NCBI RefSeq assembly: GCF_027118995.1
Contig: NZ_CP098242.1
Coordinates: forward strand, 1,240,001-1,304,000
Origin: Oxalobacter vibrioformis
Lineage (GTDB): Bacteria; Pseudomonadota; Gammaproteobacteria; Burkholderiales; Burkholderiaceae_D
Direction: 5' to 3'
DNA length: 64,000 nt
This document shows, one piece after another, positions 8,834-17,846 of this stretch. A program made the translations under genes and the position numbers. Position 1 is the first letter of the stretch. Each line of letters starts with the position of its first letter. The notes under the pieces are model-generated. The model was not told the DNA's origin. It saw only the letters and a program-made list of their open reading frames with translations, and did no database searches.

Positions 8834-9607
8834 ATGTACAGCGACTTTTATTTTCCTGACCGGATCAATTATGACTCCCCGCACCGGCTTGGCCTTGCTT
8901 ATGAAGAAGTGGCTTTCGCAAGTGCTGACGGCACCATGCTCTGGGGATGGTTCATCCCTGCCAGGGGTATTGATAAACCAGGCAATGCCAAAGGGACTGT
9001 CATTCACATGCACGGCAATGCCCAGAACCTGACCGCTCACTGGGGATTTGCCGAATGGGTACCGGATCGCGAATTCAACCTCTTTGTTTTTGATTACCGC
9101 GGATTTGGCAAATCACAGGGCGAGCCTGATCCCAAAGGGATATTTGAAGATGCGGTAGCCGCCATCGATTATGTGCGAAACCGGACAGATATTGATACCG
9201 GCAAGCTGTTTGTCTTTGGCCAGAGCCTGGGCGGCATGCTGGCTATTGCCAGCGCAGCGGCCAATCCCGGGGGAATTCGGGCTGTTCTGGCCGAAGCACC
9301 GGCCCACTCGTATTCGATGTGGATGAACGACAGACTGCCGGGTGCTGGTGATATCCTGGATGATACTTATACTGCCGGCGCTTATGTTGCCCGGCTTGCG
9401 CCCATACCTCTTCTTCTCCTGCATGGCACAAATGACCGGGTAGTTCCCTATCCGCATTCTGTGCGGCTACTCACCGAAGCCAATGACCCGGTAGACCTTG
9501 TCACTATTGAGCATGGTGAACATGTCGACGCCATGACAGACCGGTATGGCCGCCACTACCAGGATATGATGATCACCTTTTTTGACGAGTCGCTGAAAAA
9601 AGATTGA
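8834..9607 (+). CDS. Alpha/beta hydrolase, first of a tandem pair
   Basis: A 257-aa alpha/beta hydrolase of the YqkD/BAAT-like (DUF1749/abhydrolase) type. The oxyanion region HMHGNAQN, the nucleophile elbow GQSLGG, the acid segment LHGTNDRVV and the late histidine segment EHGEHVDAM give a complete Ser-Asp-His triad. The start at ATG 8834 was chosen because the product then aligns from residue 1 with the neighbouring paralogue (MYSDFYFPD versus MYKRIFYPD); the open frame continues 62 codons upstream with no family similarity. No signal peptide is evident, so it is probably cytoplasmic. The substrate cannot be told. Confidence 0.82.
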   Translation: MYSDFYFPDRINYDSPHRLGLAYEEVAFASADGTMLWGWFIPARGIDKPGNAKGTVIHMHGNAQNLTAHWGFAEWVPDREFNLFVFDYRGFGKSQGEPDPKGIFEDAVAAIDYVRNRTDIDTGKLFVFGQSLGGMLAIASAAANPGGIRAVLAEAPAHSYSMWMNDRLPGAGDILDDTYTAGAYVARLAPIPLLLLHGTNDRVVPYPHSVRLLTEANDPVDLVTIEHGEHVDAMTDRYGRHYQDMMITFFDESLKKD

Positions 9608-9756
9608 TGACTATCGGTATTATCTGTCGCCAGCCTTCGTCATTTCCAGCCCTCGGCAATGATATAATTTTCAGGTTATCCCGCCGACTATGCTGGCGGC
9701 TCTCGTCGCAGCGCGTTTCAGGCTGCTGTTTTTGACCACCATTCCTTGAGCGACAT

Positions 9757-10533
9757 ATGTATAAACGCATCTTTTATCCTGACAACATAACCGCTACCAC
9801 CCCGGAAACGTTTGGGCTCGATTATGAAGACGTCTACTTCAACAGTGAAGATGGTACCCGTCTGAGCGGCTGGTTTCTCCCTGCAGCAACGGTTGCAAGT
9901 CCCAAAGACGCCAAAGGCACTGTCATCCACATGCACAGCAATTCCGGCAACATCAGTTCTCATTGGCAGTTTGCCGGCTGGCTGCCTGATCAAGGCTATA
10001 ACGTTTTTGTTTTTGACTATCGCGGCTTTGGTAAATCATATGGTCAGGCCGCACCTAAGGGCATTCTGGAAGATGCTGTTGCGGCCATTACCTATGTCCG
10101 CTCCCGCACGGATATCGATACATCCAAGATTTTTATCTATGGACAAAGCCTCGGGGGAACACTTGCCATAGCCGCAGCGGCAATCAACCCTGACGGAGTA
10201 CGAGCCGTTGCTGTTGAGTCTGCCTTCTACTCTTACTCATCCGTGGCGGACGAAAGACGCCCAGGCGAGGGTTACGGATTTGAACCTGATGACATATACA
10301 GCGCTGGCCATTATGTTTCGCAACTATCGCCCATCCCACTCCTGATTCTTCATGGTGACAGTGACAGCATTACCTCTTATGCCCAGTCTGAACAACTGTT
10401 TGCTGAAGCGAAAGAACCCAAAAAGTTGGAATTGATTAAATACGGACGTCACCTGGCAGCAATGACAGAGCACTTTGGCGATCACTTCCAAAAAATGATC
10501 ATGGAATTTTTCCAGTCTGCCCTGACAAAATAA
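9757..10533 (+). CDS. Alpha/beta hydrolase, second of a tandem pair
   Basis: A 258-aa paralogue of the preceding gene. HMHSNSGN, VFDYRGFGKS, YGQSLGG, LHGDSDSITS and the C-terminal GRHLAAM segment carry the oxyanion loop and Ser-Asp-His triad. The shared order of motifs and near-equal length show that the pair arose by tandem duplication, with divergence in the cap region between residues 150 and 200 (for example VADERRPGEGYG here versus MNDRLPGAGD in the first copy). A strong terminator follows the stop. Confidence 0.82.
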   Translation: MYKRIFYPDNITATTPETFGLDYEDVYFNSEDGTRLSGWFLPAATVASPKDAKGTVIHMHSNSGNISSHWQFAGWLPDQGYNVFVFDYRGFGKSYGQAAPKGILEDAVAAITYVRSRTDIDTSKIFIYGQSLGGTLAIAAAAINPDGVRAVAVESAFYSYSSVADERRPGEGYGFEPDDIYSAGHYVSQLSPIPLLILHGDSDSITSYAQSEQLFAEAKEPKKLELIKYGRHLAAMTEHFGDHFQKMIMEFFQSALTK

Positions 10534-10555
10534 AATCAGGAAAAACCTGCCTCAG

Positions 10556-10584
10556 CCGGAGACGCATCAGTCTCCGGTTTTTTT
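10556..10584 (+). terminator. Rho-independent terminator after the hydrolase pair
   Basis: CCGGAGAC-GCATCA-GTCTCCGG followed by seven T residues, about 20 bp after the second hydrolase stop. Confidence 0.9.
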
Positions 10585-10612
10585 ATCTCCTCGATCAATT
10601 CCCCAAAAGCAA

Positions 10613-10642
10613 ATGCCCCCTGGACAGATATCCAAGGGGCAT
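10613..10642 (-). terminator. Likely terminator of the oxc homologue
   Basis: ATGCCCC and GGGGCAT arms with additional TGGA/TCCA pairing form a stem about 55 bp beyond the oxc homologue's stop. On the minus strand it runs into a T-rich tract. Confidence 0.6.
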
Positions 10643-10696
10643 GACCTGCAAGTGTTAAGCGTTATGGTCAGACCATATCAGCTTATGGTTACACGC

Positions 10697-12406
10697 TTAC
10701 TTCTTTTTCTTTCTTTCGATGTTCAGACCAGCAATACGGCCACTTTCAACACCTGCATCTGGATCCAGACAGGCATTGATCAGCGTCGGCTTGCGTGACT
10801 TGATTGCCTCTTCAACGGCTGCAGCCAGTTCTGCCGGTGTTTGTGCGTTAACACCAACACCACCGAAGGCTTCGATCATCTTGTCGTAGCGGCTGCCAGG
10901 AGCGAAAGAAGTTGGTGATGGATCATCGTAACCACCGGCATTGGTTTCGTTACCTTTGTAGATACCGCCGTTATTCATGACGATAACGCAAATTGGCAGG
11001 TTGTAACGTACCATGGTTTCAACTTCCATACCGCTGAAGCCGAACGCGCTGTCGCCTTCAACCGCAACGACTGGCTCACCGGTAACAACTGCTGCACCAA
11101 TACAGGCACCCATACCGATACCCATGATACCCCAGGTACCTGAGTCAATACGCTTGCGTGGCTGATACTGATCCACGATCATACGGGTGTTATCGAGGGC
11201 GTTAGCACCTTCGTTAACCAGTGTGACGCTAGGATATTTCGCCAGAACATCACGCAGGGCACCCAGTGAATTGCGATAGTTCATCATGCCTGGAGGGGTT
11301 TCGACCTTCAGGGTCGGAGCCAGTTTTTCCTTGGAAGCATTGACACGCTCAGCGATACCACCCATCCATGCGGCGTCTGCTTTTGGCATGCCTTTGAGGG
11401 CTTCGCGCAGTGCAGCGATACAGGAAGCGATGTCACCAACCAGCGGTGCAGCGATAGGCACGTTGCTGTCGATTTCCTGTGGCAGGATGTCGATCTGGAT
11501 GAATTTCTTCAACTGGTTACCCCAAGTGTTGCCTTTGCCGTTGCCGAGCAGCCAGTTCAGACGGGCGCCAACGATGAGAACAACGTCGCATTCCGGCAGA
11601 ACATAGGAGCGGGCCGGACCAGCACACTGCGGGTGGTTGTCAGGCAGCAGGCCTTTTGCCATGGACATTGGCAGGAACGGGATGCCGGTGTCTTCTACCA
11701 GTGCCTTGATGTCAGCATCTGCCTGAGCATAGGCAGCGCCTTTACCCAGCAGGATCAGCGGCTTTTTCGCGCCTTTGAGCAGGTCAGCAGCACGCTTGAC
11801 AGCGGCTGGATCCGGCAATTGCTTCGGTGTCGGATCAACTGGCGTAAAGAGCAGTGCTTCAGCTGCTGCTGCCGGCATCGTGCCTGTCAGCATTTCATGC
11901 GAAAGGTCAAGATATACAGCACCCGGACGGCCGGAAACGGCGGTACGGACTGCGCGGGCAACCGCGATTGGAATGTCTGAAATGTGGTTAATACGATAAG
12001 CTGCCTTGACATGCGGACGAGCAGCGTTCAACTGATCCATTTCCTCAAAGGCGCCCTGTTGCAGGTCGGTGTTACGACGACCAGCGGCACCGCTGAGCAG
12101 AATCATCGGCCAGCCATTGGTGGTCGCATTAGCAGCACCAGCCAGACCATTCAGAAAGCCTGGAGCAGGAGTGGTCAAGCAAACGCCCGGCTTACCTGTC
12201 AGGTAACCCGCAACACCTGCAGCCATAGCGGCATTTGTTTCATGACGGAAACCATACCATTTTCCACCTTCAGCCTGCCATGAACGAATGAGTGCCGTAA
12301 CAGGAATACCAGGAATACCATATACATTCTCGATACCGTTGTTCTTGAGGCTCTCAATTAACATGTAAAATGCATCAACCAATTCTACTTCTGTCTCATT
12401 ACTCAT
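10697..12406 (-). CDS. oxc: Oxalyl-CoA decarboxylase family enzyme (ThDP-dependent), Phe at position 120
   Basis: A 569-aa ThDP enzyme matching oxalyl-CoA decarboxylase along its length (oxalyl-CoA to formyl-CoA plus CO2). It starts [13 protein letters not shown] with AAGGGG 7 nt upstream. Key residues align in number with O. formigenes Oxc as I recall it: E56 (FRHE) for ThDP activation, the GDSAFGFSG...MNNGG ThDP/Mg site, the tyrosine in GIYKGNE, and the C-terminal ESGRI lid over the CoA ester. The active-site Tyr120 of that enzyme is Phe120 here (QGAFEEMDQ), and many other positions differ, so it is a diverged homologue. It could be a second Oxc or use another 2-oxoacyl-CoA. An FNR-like dyad lies upstream. 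Confidence 0.88.
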   Translation of the reverse strand: MSNETEVELVDAFYMLIESLKNNGIENVYGIPGIPVTALIRSWQAEGGKWYGFRHETNAAMAAGVAGYLTGKPGVCLTTPAPGFLNGLAGAANATTNGWPMILLSGAAGRRNTDLQQGAFEEMDQLNAARPHVKAAYRINHISDIPIAVARAVRTAVSGRPGAVYLDLSHEMLTGTMPAAAAEALLFTPVDPTPKQLPDPAAVKRAADLLKGAKKPLILLGKGAAYAQADADIKALVEDTGIPFLPMSMAKGLLPDNHPQCAGPARSYVLPECDVVLIVGARLNWLLGNGKGNTWGNQLKKFIQIDILPQEIDSNVPIAAPLVGDIASCIAALREALKGMPKADAAWMGGIAERVNASKEKLAPTLKVETPPGMMNYRNSLGALRDVLAKYPSVTLVNEGANALDNTRMIVDQYQPRKRIDSGTWGIMGIGMGACIGAAVVTGEPVVAVEGDSAFGFSGMEVETMVRYNLPICVIVMNNGGIYKGNETNAGGYDDPSPTSFAPGSRYDKMIEAFGGVGVNAQTPAELAAAVEEAIKSRKPTLINACLDPDAGVESGRIAGLNIERKKKK

Positions 12407-12486
12407 AAGGGTTCCCCTTTTTCGGTTGTTGTTTGATAAAGTGCAGAGTGCTTTGTGAGTATGCGTTATAAATATCAAAAGTTTTG

Positions 12487-12500
12487 TTGACCTAGATCAA
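12487..12500. promoter_or_regulatory. FNR-like operator upstream of the oxc homologue
   Basis: TTGACCTAGATCAA fits TTGAT-N4-ATCAA with a single mismatch and lies about 80-95 bp before the oxc homologue start. It is the best non-autoregulatory match in the window. Confidence 0.55.
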
Positions 12501-12506
12501 CTTGCC

Positions 12507-12717
12507 AGATTTTCGAGGCAGGTATTTTTTAAAAAAATGCAGGCGCAGCCTGATATTGACAGCATCGCATGATGGCAGAAAATACAGCGGGATGGCCGGA
12601 TCAGAAAAGAAAATCGGAAAAAGTAACGTGAAAACAAACATATCCACAACCAGAGTCCACCCGGCCTGTGAATAACTCTACTGGTTGTGAATAACCTGAT
12701 GCAACGTCTTCACGCTG
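12507..12717. other. Intergenic region with inverted DnaA-box-like motifs
   Basis: No gene is visible. TATCCACAA at about 12641 faces two direct copies of TGTGAATAA at 12667 and 12686 (complement TTATTCACA, a DnaA-box variant). TATCCACAACCAGAG and CTCTACTGGTTGTGAATA are partly complementary. It could be a DnaA-binding cluster or only a weak hairpin. Confidence 0.3.
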
Positions 12718-13719
12718 TCAGTATTTCCGTTCAACGGCAAACCGGCACAATTGAGTCAGCGTATTCTTATAGTCGTTATCCGGAAACAATCCAATCGCCC
12801 GGGATGCCGCTGTTGCCTGTGCCGCAGCCTTTTGAGATGTATACTCAAGCGCATCACTTTGCCGAACTGCGTGCATAATTGCCTCAAAATGCGCATCCAC
12901 TCCATTTTCGATGTATTCGGTAATGAGCCTTTTCTCGTCCGCCGTACCGTGCTGTGCAAGATAAATCAGTGGTAACGTCATCTTGCTTTCCCGCAAATCA
13001 TTGCCCGTATTCTTCCCCAGCATCGCCGTATCACCTGCATAATCCAGGCAATCATCAACCAGTTGAAAAGCCATGCCCAGGGAACGTCCGTATGTCGACG
13101 CGGCAGTATGAAATCGATCCGAACCCGATGCCGCGACGACGCCCAGCAGGCTGGCCGCTTCAAACAGCTTGGCTGTTTTGGCGTGGATAATCGTGAAATA
13201 CTGCTCCTCATCTACATCAGACTGGCGCATTTTCATCAACTGCATGACTTCACCTTCTGCGATGGTATTGGTAGCGTCAGCCAGGATTTCCATGACCTTC
13301 ATGTTATTGAGTGACAACATCATCTGGAACGCCCGGGTATGCATGAAATCACCAACCAGAACGGCAGCCGCATTGCCAAAGCGGGTATTGGCACTTTCCA
13401 CGCCCCGCCGCAAACGGGACTCATCCACCACATCATCATGAAGCAAAGAGGCTGTATGGATAAACTCAATAATGGCTGCCATGGTATGGTGATGCCCGCC
13501 GCCATGACCCAAGGCACGGGCAATCAAGAGTACAAGAAGCGGACGGATGCGTTTGCCGCCGGCATTAATAATATGCTCCCCGACATGCCGGACAAGCACG
13601 GCATCAGAACGCAACTGTTCATGAATCAGGATATCCAGCGCTGCCAGATCTGCCATGATGAGATCAGGAAAAACAACAGATGGATTGGTGTCGGACTCAG
13701 ACAAAACAGGCTGGCTCAT
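12718..13719 (-). CDS. ispB: Octaprenyl diphosphate synthase (long-chain polyprenyl synthase)
   Basis: A 333-aa trans-polyprenyl diphosphate synthase that makes the side chain of quinones from FPP and IPP. The first aspartate-rich motif is LLHDDVVDESRLRRG and the second is FQLVDDCLDYAGD; GGKRIRP binds IPP. Small residues just before the first motif are compatible with a long product. The length is normal for IspB. It is a single gene on the minus strand with a weak ribosome site. Confidence 0.93.
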   Translation of the reverse strand: MSQPVLSESDTNPSVVFPDLIMADLAALDILIHEQLRSDAVLVRHVGEHIINAGGKRIRPLLVLLIARALGHGGGHHHTMAAIIEFIHTASLLHDDVVDESRLRRGVESANTRFGNAAAVLVGDFMHTRAFQMMLSLNNMKVMEILADATNTIAEGEVMQLMKMRQSDVDEEQYFTIIHAKTAKLFEAASLLGVVAASGSDRFHTAASTYGRSLGMAFQLVDDCLDYAGDTAMLGKNTGNDLRESKMTLPLIYLAQHGTADEKRLITEYIENGVDAHFEAIMHAVRQSDALEYTSQKAAAQATAASRAIGLFPDNDYKNTLTQLCRFAVERKY

Positions 13720-13921
13720 GAACAGTTAACGAAAAAGCACTGGCAGGGATTATACGATGTCTGCCATTTCCCGCCTAATGGGATGTTTTTCACAGCAATG
13801 CCTCTCTCAGGAAGCCGCAACAGCACCTGACATATCCGGAAACAAAATAACCCCCTGAAATCAGGGATTTAATGCCATAATGAATTGAAAACCTGTCTAT
13901 CTCAATTTTTAAGGGGCTGAT

Positions 13922-14737
13922 ATGTCATTTAAAACTTCTATTATTATCAGCACCTATAATTCTCCGGCATGGCTGGAGAAAGTTTTGCTGGGTTACGAAA
14001 ACCAGACCCGCAAGGATTTTCAGATTGTAATAGCCGATGACGGCTCCAGCCGGGAAACAACCGATCTGGTCAACGACTTTCGAAAACAAAATGGGATGGA
14101 CATCGAGCATTTGTGGCATGCGGATAATGGATGCCAGAAAAGCGTCATGCTCAATAAAGCGGTCATACACGCAAAAGGAGACTATCTCATATTTGCAAAC
14201 GGCAACTGTGTTCCCCGAAAAGACTTTGTTTCAGTACATATCAGACAGGCGCGCCCGAATTATTACCTTTCCGGCGGTCATACCAACCTTCCCATGTGTT
14301 GCAGCCTGCGCGTGGACGACGAATCCATCCTGTCCGGCAAGCTTTTTAATATTGTCTGGCTGCAGCAGAATGGCTACCCGGACACGGCAAAAAAGCTGCG
14401 CATGGTATTAAAACGCCCTTTTTCAACCCTCTTTAATCTGATACCGACCAAAAACAAGTGGAACGGCAATAATGCCTCGGGCTGGAAAAAAGACATTATT
14501 GGCGTAAACGGCTTTGATGAACGTATGAAATACGGCGGGGAAGACCGTGAACTGGGTGATCGGCTAAAACATGCCGGCGTCAAGGTAAGGCGGGTTCGCT
14601 ATACGGCGGTCAGTGTCCATCTTGCCAGCGAAATGGGATATGTCAGCGGCGCATACAGCCCGGAAAATGTCGCCATTAATGATGAAACACTGCGCACAAA
14701 AAGCCGCTTTACGCTTTTTGGCATTAATAAACGCTGA
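13922..14737 (+). CDS. Family 2 glycosyltransferase
   Basis: A 271-aa GT-A glycosyltransferase. The N terminus TSIIISTYNSPAWLEKVL and IADDGSSRETT give the nucleotide-sugar fold with the first acidic site. The C-terminal galactosyltransferase-like segment contains GFDERMKYGGEDRELGDRL, where the ED pair is the usual catalytic-base region. A short Cys-rich insert (MCCSL) lies mid-protein. AAGGGG is 6 nt before the ATG. It is monocistronic, between ispB and a CNNM protein on the opposite strand. The acceptor is probably an envelope sugar, not determinable here. Confidence 0.85.
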   Translation: MSFKTSIIISTYNSPAWLEKVLLGYENQTRKDFQIVIADDGSSRETTDLVNDFRKQNGMDIEHLWHADNGCQKSVMLNKAVIHAKGDYLIFANGNCVPRKDFVSVHIRQARPNYYLSGGHTNLPMCCSLRVDDESILSGKLFNIVWLQQNGYPDTAKKLRMVLKRPFSTLFNLIPTKNKWNGNNASGWKKDIIGVNGFDERMKYGGEDRELGDRLKHAGVKVRRVRYTAVSVHLASEMGYVSGAYSPENVAINDETLRTKSRFTLFGINKR

Positions 14738-14766
14738 CGGCATGCGGCATCAATGACGAGGTGCGA

Positions 14767-16074
14767 TCAGTTTTTTGAGATCAGCACCTTATCAACACGG
14801 TTTTTTTCCATATCCATGACCTCAAAGCGCCAGCCATGTGCATCAATATAATCAGCCGGTGCAGGAATTTTACCCAGCGCGTGCATCAGAAAGCCACCGA
14901 CTGTATAAAAACGGTTCTCCCCGGAGCCCGGCAATTCATCATCCAGCGCCAGCACGCCACTCAGTTTTTCAATCGTCACATCCCCATCGACGAGCCACGA
15001 CCCATTCTCCCGGCGAATCATGTCTTTTTCCGCATCCGCTTTTATGGCAGAAAGATCCCCGACAATGGCCGCCATGACATCGGAAGATGTAACGATTCCC
15101 TGCACGACACCGTATTCATCCACTATCAGGGCAAACTGGGTATTGGCATCCCGGAAATTTTCCATCAGCCGGATAGTACTGACGGTTTCCGGCACATAAA
15201 GCGGCACCTGAACAATCGCCTCGATATCTGATGCATCCGGCGCATGTCCATCAACGATTTTTTTCAGCAGATCCTTGGCCTGCATAATGCCAACCACCTG
15301 CTCCATCCCGCCCCGGCAGACAACCAGGCGGGCATAATCTGATGTTTCGAGCCGCTTTCTGATCTCCTCCGGTTCATCTTCCAGATCAATCACCGCCATT
15401 TCATGTCGGGGCGTCATGATTTCCACAACCGGCTGGAGATCCAGGCGCAAGACATTGGATACGATTTCCTGCTCGCTTTCGTGGAATATCCCCGCTTCTG
15501 CCCCCTGCACCATCAACAGCCGGATTTCGTTGTCACTGATAGGCGGCTCATTTTTGACCCGCGCCCGGAAAAGACCAAGCAAGACTTCACTGGACAGGGA
15601 AAAGAGGGAAACCAGTGGATAGAAAATCCGGGAAAGCGCATTCATGGGACGCGCCATGACAGACGCAATGGCTTCCGGTGCCAGAAGGGCCAGACGTTTG
15701 GGCACCAGTTCCCCGATCACCACCGAAAGATAAGTCAGGATAATCACAGTAATCGCCGTGGACATCGCTTTGGCATAAGGCGCCATAAAGGATATCTGCA
15801 CCAGCCACGACGACAGCGGATCCGAGAGGGCTTTTTCACCAATCGCACCACTTAAAATCCCGATGGAGGTAATGCCAACCTGAATAGTGGATAAAAAACG
15901 TGTTGAATTCTGGTGTAGATCCAAAGCGGCTTTTGCTCCCAGCCGCCCTTCTTCCACCCTTTTCTGCAATCGCACCCGCCGTGAGGAAACAAGGGCGATT
16001 TCTGCCATGGCAAAAAGGCCATTGAGCAGAATCAGGAATAAAATCAGGAGCAGATCCGTAAAAAACGCTTCCAT
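14767..16074 (-). CDS. CNNM/CorC-type transporter-associated protein with CBS domains (hemolysin family, TlyC-like)
   Basis: A 435-aa protein with an N-terminal CNNM/DUF21 membrane domain of about four segments (residues 1-190; motif FAMAEIALVSSRRVRLQKR), a CBS pair (about 210-335; IMTPRHEM and IVDEYGVVQGIVT) and a C-terminal CorC/HlyC domain (about 350-430). The family is linked to Mg2+/Co2+ efflux or homeostasis rather than haemolysis. The start at 16074 has GGGA 6 nt upstream and follows another in-frame ATG six codons earlier. It is monocistronic. Confidence 0.9.
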   Translation of the reverse strand: MEAFFTDLLLILFLILLNGLFAMAEIALVSSRRVRLQKRVEEGRLGAKAALDLHQNSTRFLSTIQVGITSIGILSGAIGEKALSDPLSSWLVQISFMAPYAKAMSTAITVIILTYLSVVIGELVPKRLALLAPEAIASVMARPMNALSRIFYPLVSLFSLSSEVLLGLFRARVKNEPPISDNEIRLLMVQGAEAGIFHESEQEIVSNVLRLDLQPVVEIMTPRHEMAVIDLEDEPEEIRKRLETSDYARLVVCRGGMEQVVGIMQAKDLLKKIVDGHAPDASDIEAIVQVPLYVPETVSTIRLMENFRDANTQFALIVDEYGVVQGIVTSSDVMAAIVGDLSAIKADAEKDMIRRENGSWLVDGDVTIEKLSGVLALDDELPGSGENRFYTVGGFLMHALGKIPAPADYIDAHGWRFEVMDMEKNRVDKVLISKN

Positions 16075-16258
16075 AAGCAATCCCAACGTCATCTGTATTC
16101 AGTTAATCGTATCTTACCTGAATTGCTCTTCATCCCCCGGAAAAAGAGCAAATGGCTTGTCCAACGCACACTGCTTTGATTTTTCTTAAGCCCAAAAAGT
16201 GCAATCACGGGCAATATGAGCTCCCAAACCGCAACCCTACCTGATCAAGGAGAGCATC

Positions 16259-16684
16259 ATGCCAAAGCCGCTTTTCCGAACCCGAATCCTCTCGCCGGCC
16301 ATCGCAGGATTGCTGATTGGCCTTGCCAGCCTTTCATCCGGATATGCAACGGCCGCTGACAGCGGCATGGCCGATGCCAAGGCACAATATGAAAAAGACA
16401 AGGCGGCTTGCCTGAACGATTCAACAACCAATGACATCAATGCGTGCCTGCGGGATGCAGGCGCAACCTACCAGTCACGCATAAAAGGTAAACAGAAAAA
16501 CCAGCCGGTAGCATCCAACAGCAACTTCAGGGAAAACGCGATTGAGCGATGCCGTATTTTCCGTGGCGATGATCGCAGCCAGTGCGAACACCGAATCATG
16601 GATGGCCCCGTAGAAGGCTCTGTCAGAAAAGGCGGTATCCTGTATGAAAGCAGCACCAGGGAAATCCTGTCCCGGAATCCCTGA
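16259..16684 (+). CDS. Small exported protein of unknown function
   Basis: A 141-aa protein preceded by AAGGAG. An N-terminal signal peptide (basic residues, hydrophobic stretch about 14-24, likely cleavage after SSGYATA near residue 32) suggests export to the periplasm. The mature part has four cysteines spaced as two pairs (in KAACLND/NACLRD and ERCRIF/SQCEHR), which could form disulfides, and many charged residues. I do not recognise a domain. Confidence 0.7.
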   Translation: MPKPLFRTRILSPAIAGLLIGLASLSSGYATAADSGMADAKAQYEKDKAACLNDSTTNDINACLRDAGATYQSRIKGKQKNQPVASNSNFRENAIERCRIFRGDDRSQCEHRIMDGPVEGSVRKGGILYESSTREILSRNP

Positions 16685-16748
16685 TCGGTTACAGAATATC
16701 ACTCTCCTGCAAGCCGGCAGAGGAACCATGCCTGGCCTGGCGCCTCTT

Positions 16749-17729
16749 TCAGTCCAGCCTTTTGGCCAACTCCTCTGCCGTTGCATTGTAATAAACCATG
16801 AGCTGTTTTAAATCCCTGTGTCCAACCATTCGGGCGAGATCAAGCACATCCAGTTTTCTGGCCAAACGGGTAATCGCCTCATGGCGGGTGTCATGAAAAT
16901 GCAACTCATCAATCATCGCGCGAGCTTTCAACTGGCGAAACACATTACCCAGATTGCTCACGGTTATCCTGAACACATTGCCTTTGTCTTGCATTATTTG
17001 ACGCAATATCCTAATCGCTTCCGTTGACAGGGGCACTTCACGGCTGCTTCCGTTTTTCGTCTCCGGCAGAAAGACCACGCGCCGTTCAACATCCACATCT
17101 TTCCACTGCATTTTTACAATTTCCCCTGCCCGCATCGCCGTTTCAATGGCAAAAAGAAAAATGGCGCCTACACGCTCCCGACTTGTTTCCGGGGATTGAT
17201 CATGTTTATAGCCTGACGCCAGAATGATCCGATCTATTTCTTCTGACGATATTCGCCTGTCGCGTGGTTTCGGCTGTGGTGGTCCTCTGACAGTTTTAAG
17301 CGGGTTTTCCTCCAGCCATTGCCATTCGTTTACAGCAACATGGCAGACGTGTGACAGGATATTCATGTACCGGTTCACAGACGCCGGTGAAACCCGCGCC
17401 AGTTTTTCATCCCGCCATTGGGCAAAATGCCGGGCGCCAAGCTCCCGGCAAAGTACACGAGCCAGTTTGTCCTGTTGAATAGCCGCAATACGGCTGCTTT
17501 CCCATCGCCCTCCCCGCTTCTTCACGGATACGGTTGCAGCATATCGTTCAAGCAGGTCGAAAAAAGTCCTGTCCTGATATTGCTCATGTTTCCCAAGCAG
17601 AATGTCCGCCTCTTCCTGTGTCGCCCAAGCAACCGCTTCTGCCTTTGTCTTGAATGTCCCTGACTTTCGGACACCGCACTTGGCAATAAATACCCGCCAT
17701 GTTTTTCCCCGTTTTATATAACTTGCCAT
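16749..17729 (-). CDS. Tyrosine recombinase (phage-type integrase)
   Basis: A 326-aa integrase with an N-terminal arm-binding segment (MASYIKRGKTWRVFIAK), a SAM-like core-binding domain (about 60-160) and a full catalytic domain: first Arg in TAMRAGEI, HDTRHE (His-x-x-Arg), GHRDLKQ and the Tyr nucleophile in MVYYN. All catalytic residues seem present. The ATG at 17729 is used; the much longer open frame upstream is the antisense of porin sequence. It begins 117 bp from a porin cassette on the other strand and has no other phage genes next to it. It may be the remnant of an element or a dedicated invertase. Confidence 0.88.
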   Translation of the reverse strand: MASYIKRGKTWRVFIAKCGVRKSGTFKTKAEAVAWATQEEADILLGKHEQYQDRTFFDLLERYAATVSVKKRGGRWESSRIAAIQQDKLARVLCRELGARHFAQWRDEKLARVSPASVNRYMNILSHVCHVAVNEWQWLEENPLKTVRGPPQPKPRDRRISSEEIDRIILASGYKHDQSPETSRERVGAIFLFAIETAMRAGEIVKMQWKDVDVERRVVFLPETKNGSSREVPLSTEAIRILRQIMQDKGNVFRITVSNLGNVFRQLKARAMIDELHFHDTRHEAITRLARKLDVLDLARMVGHRDLKQLMVYYNATAEELAKRLD

Positions 17730-17846
17730 ATTCGCCCATGGTGTAGAAATGGTGTAAAAATGGAGTGCTGCAAACCCGCAATGCACGAAAAAGCACTCAA
17801 AAAAGCGGCACATTATGCCAGAGAAAAAACTTTTTTTATACATGAT

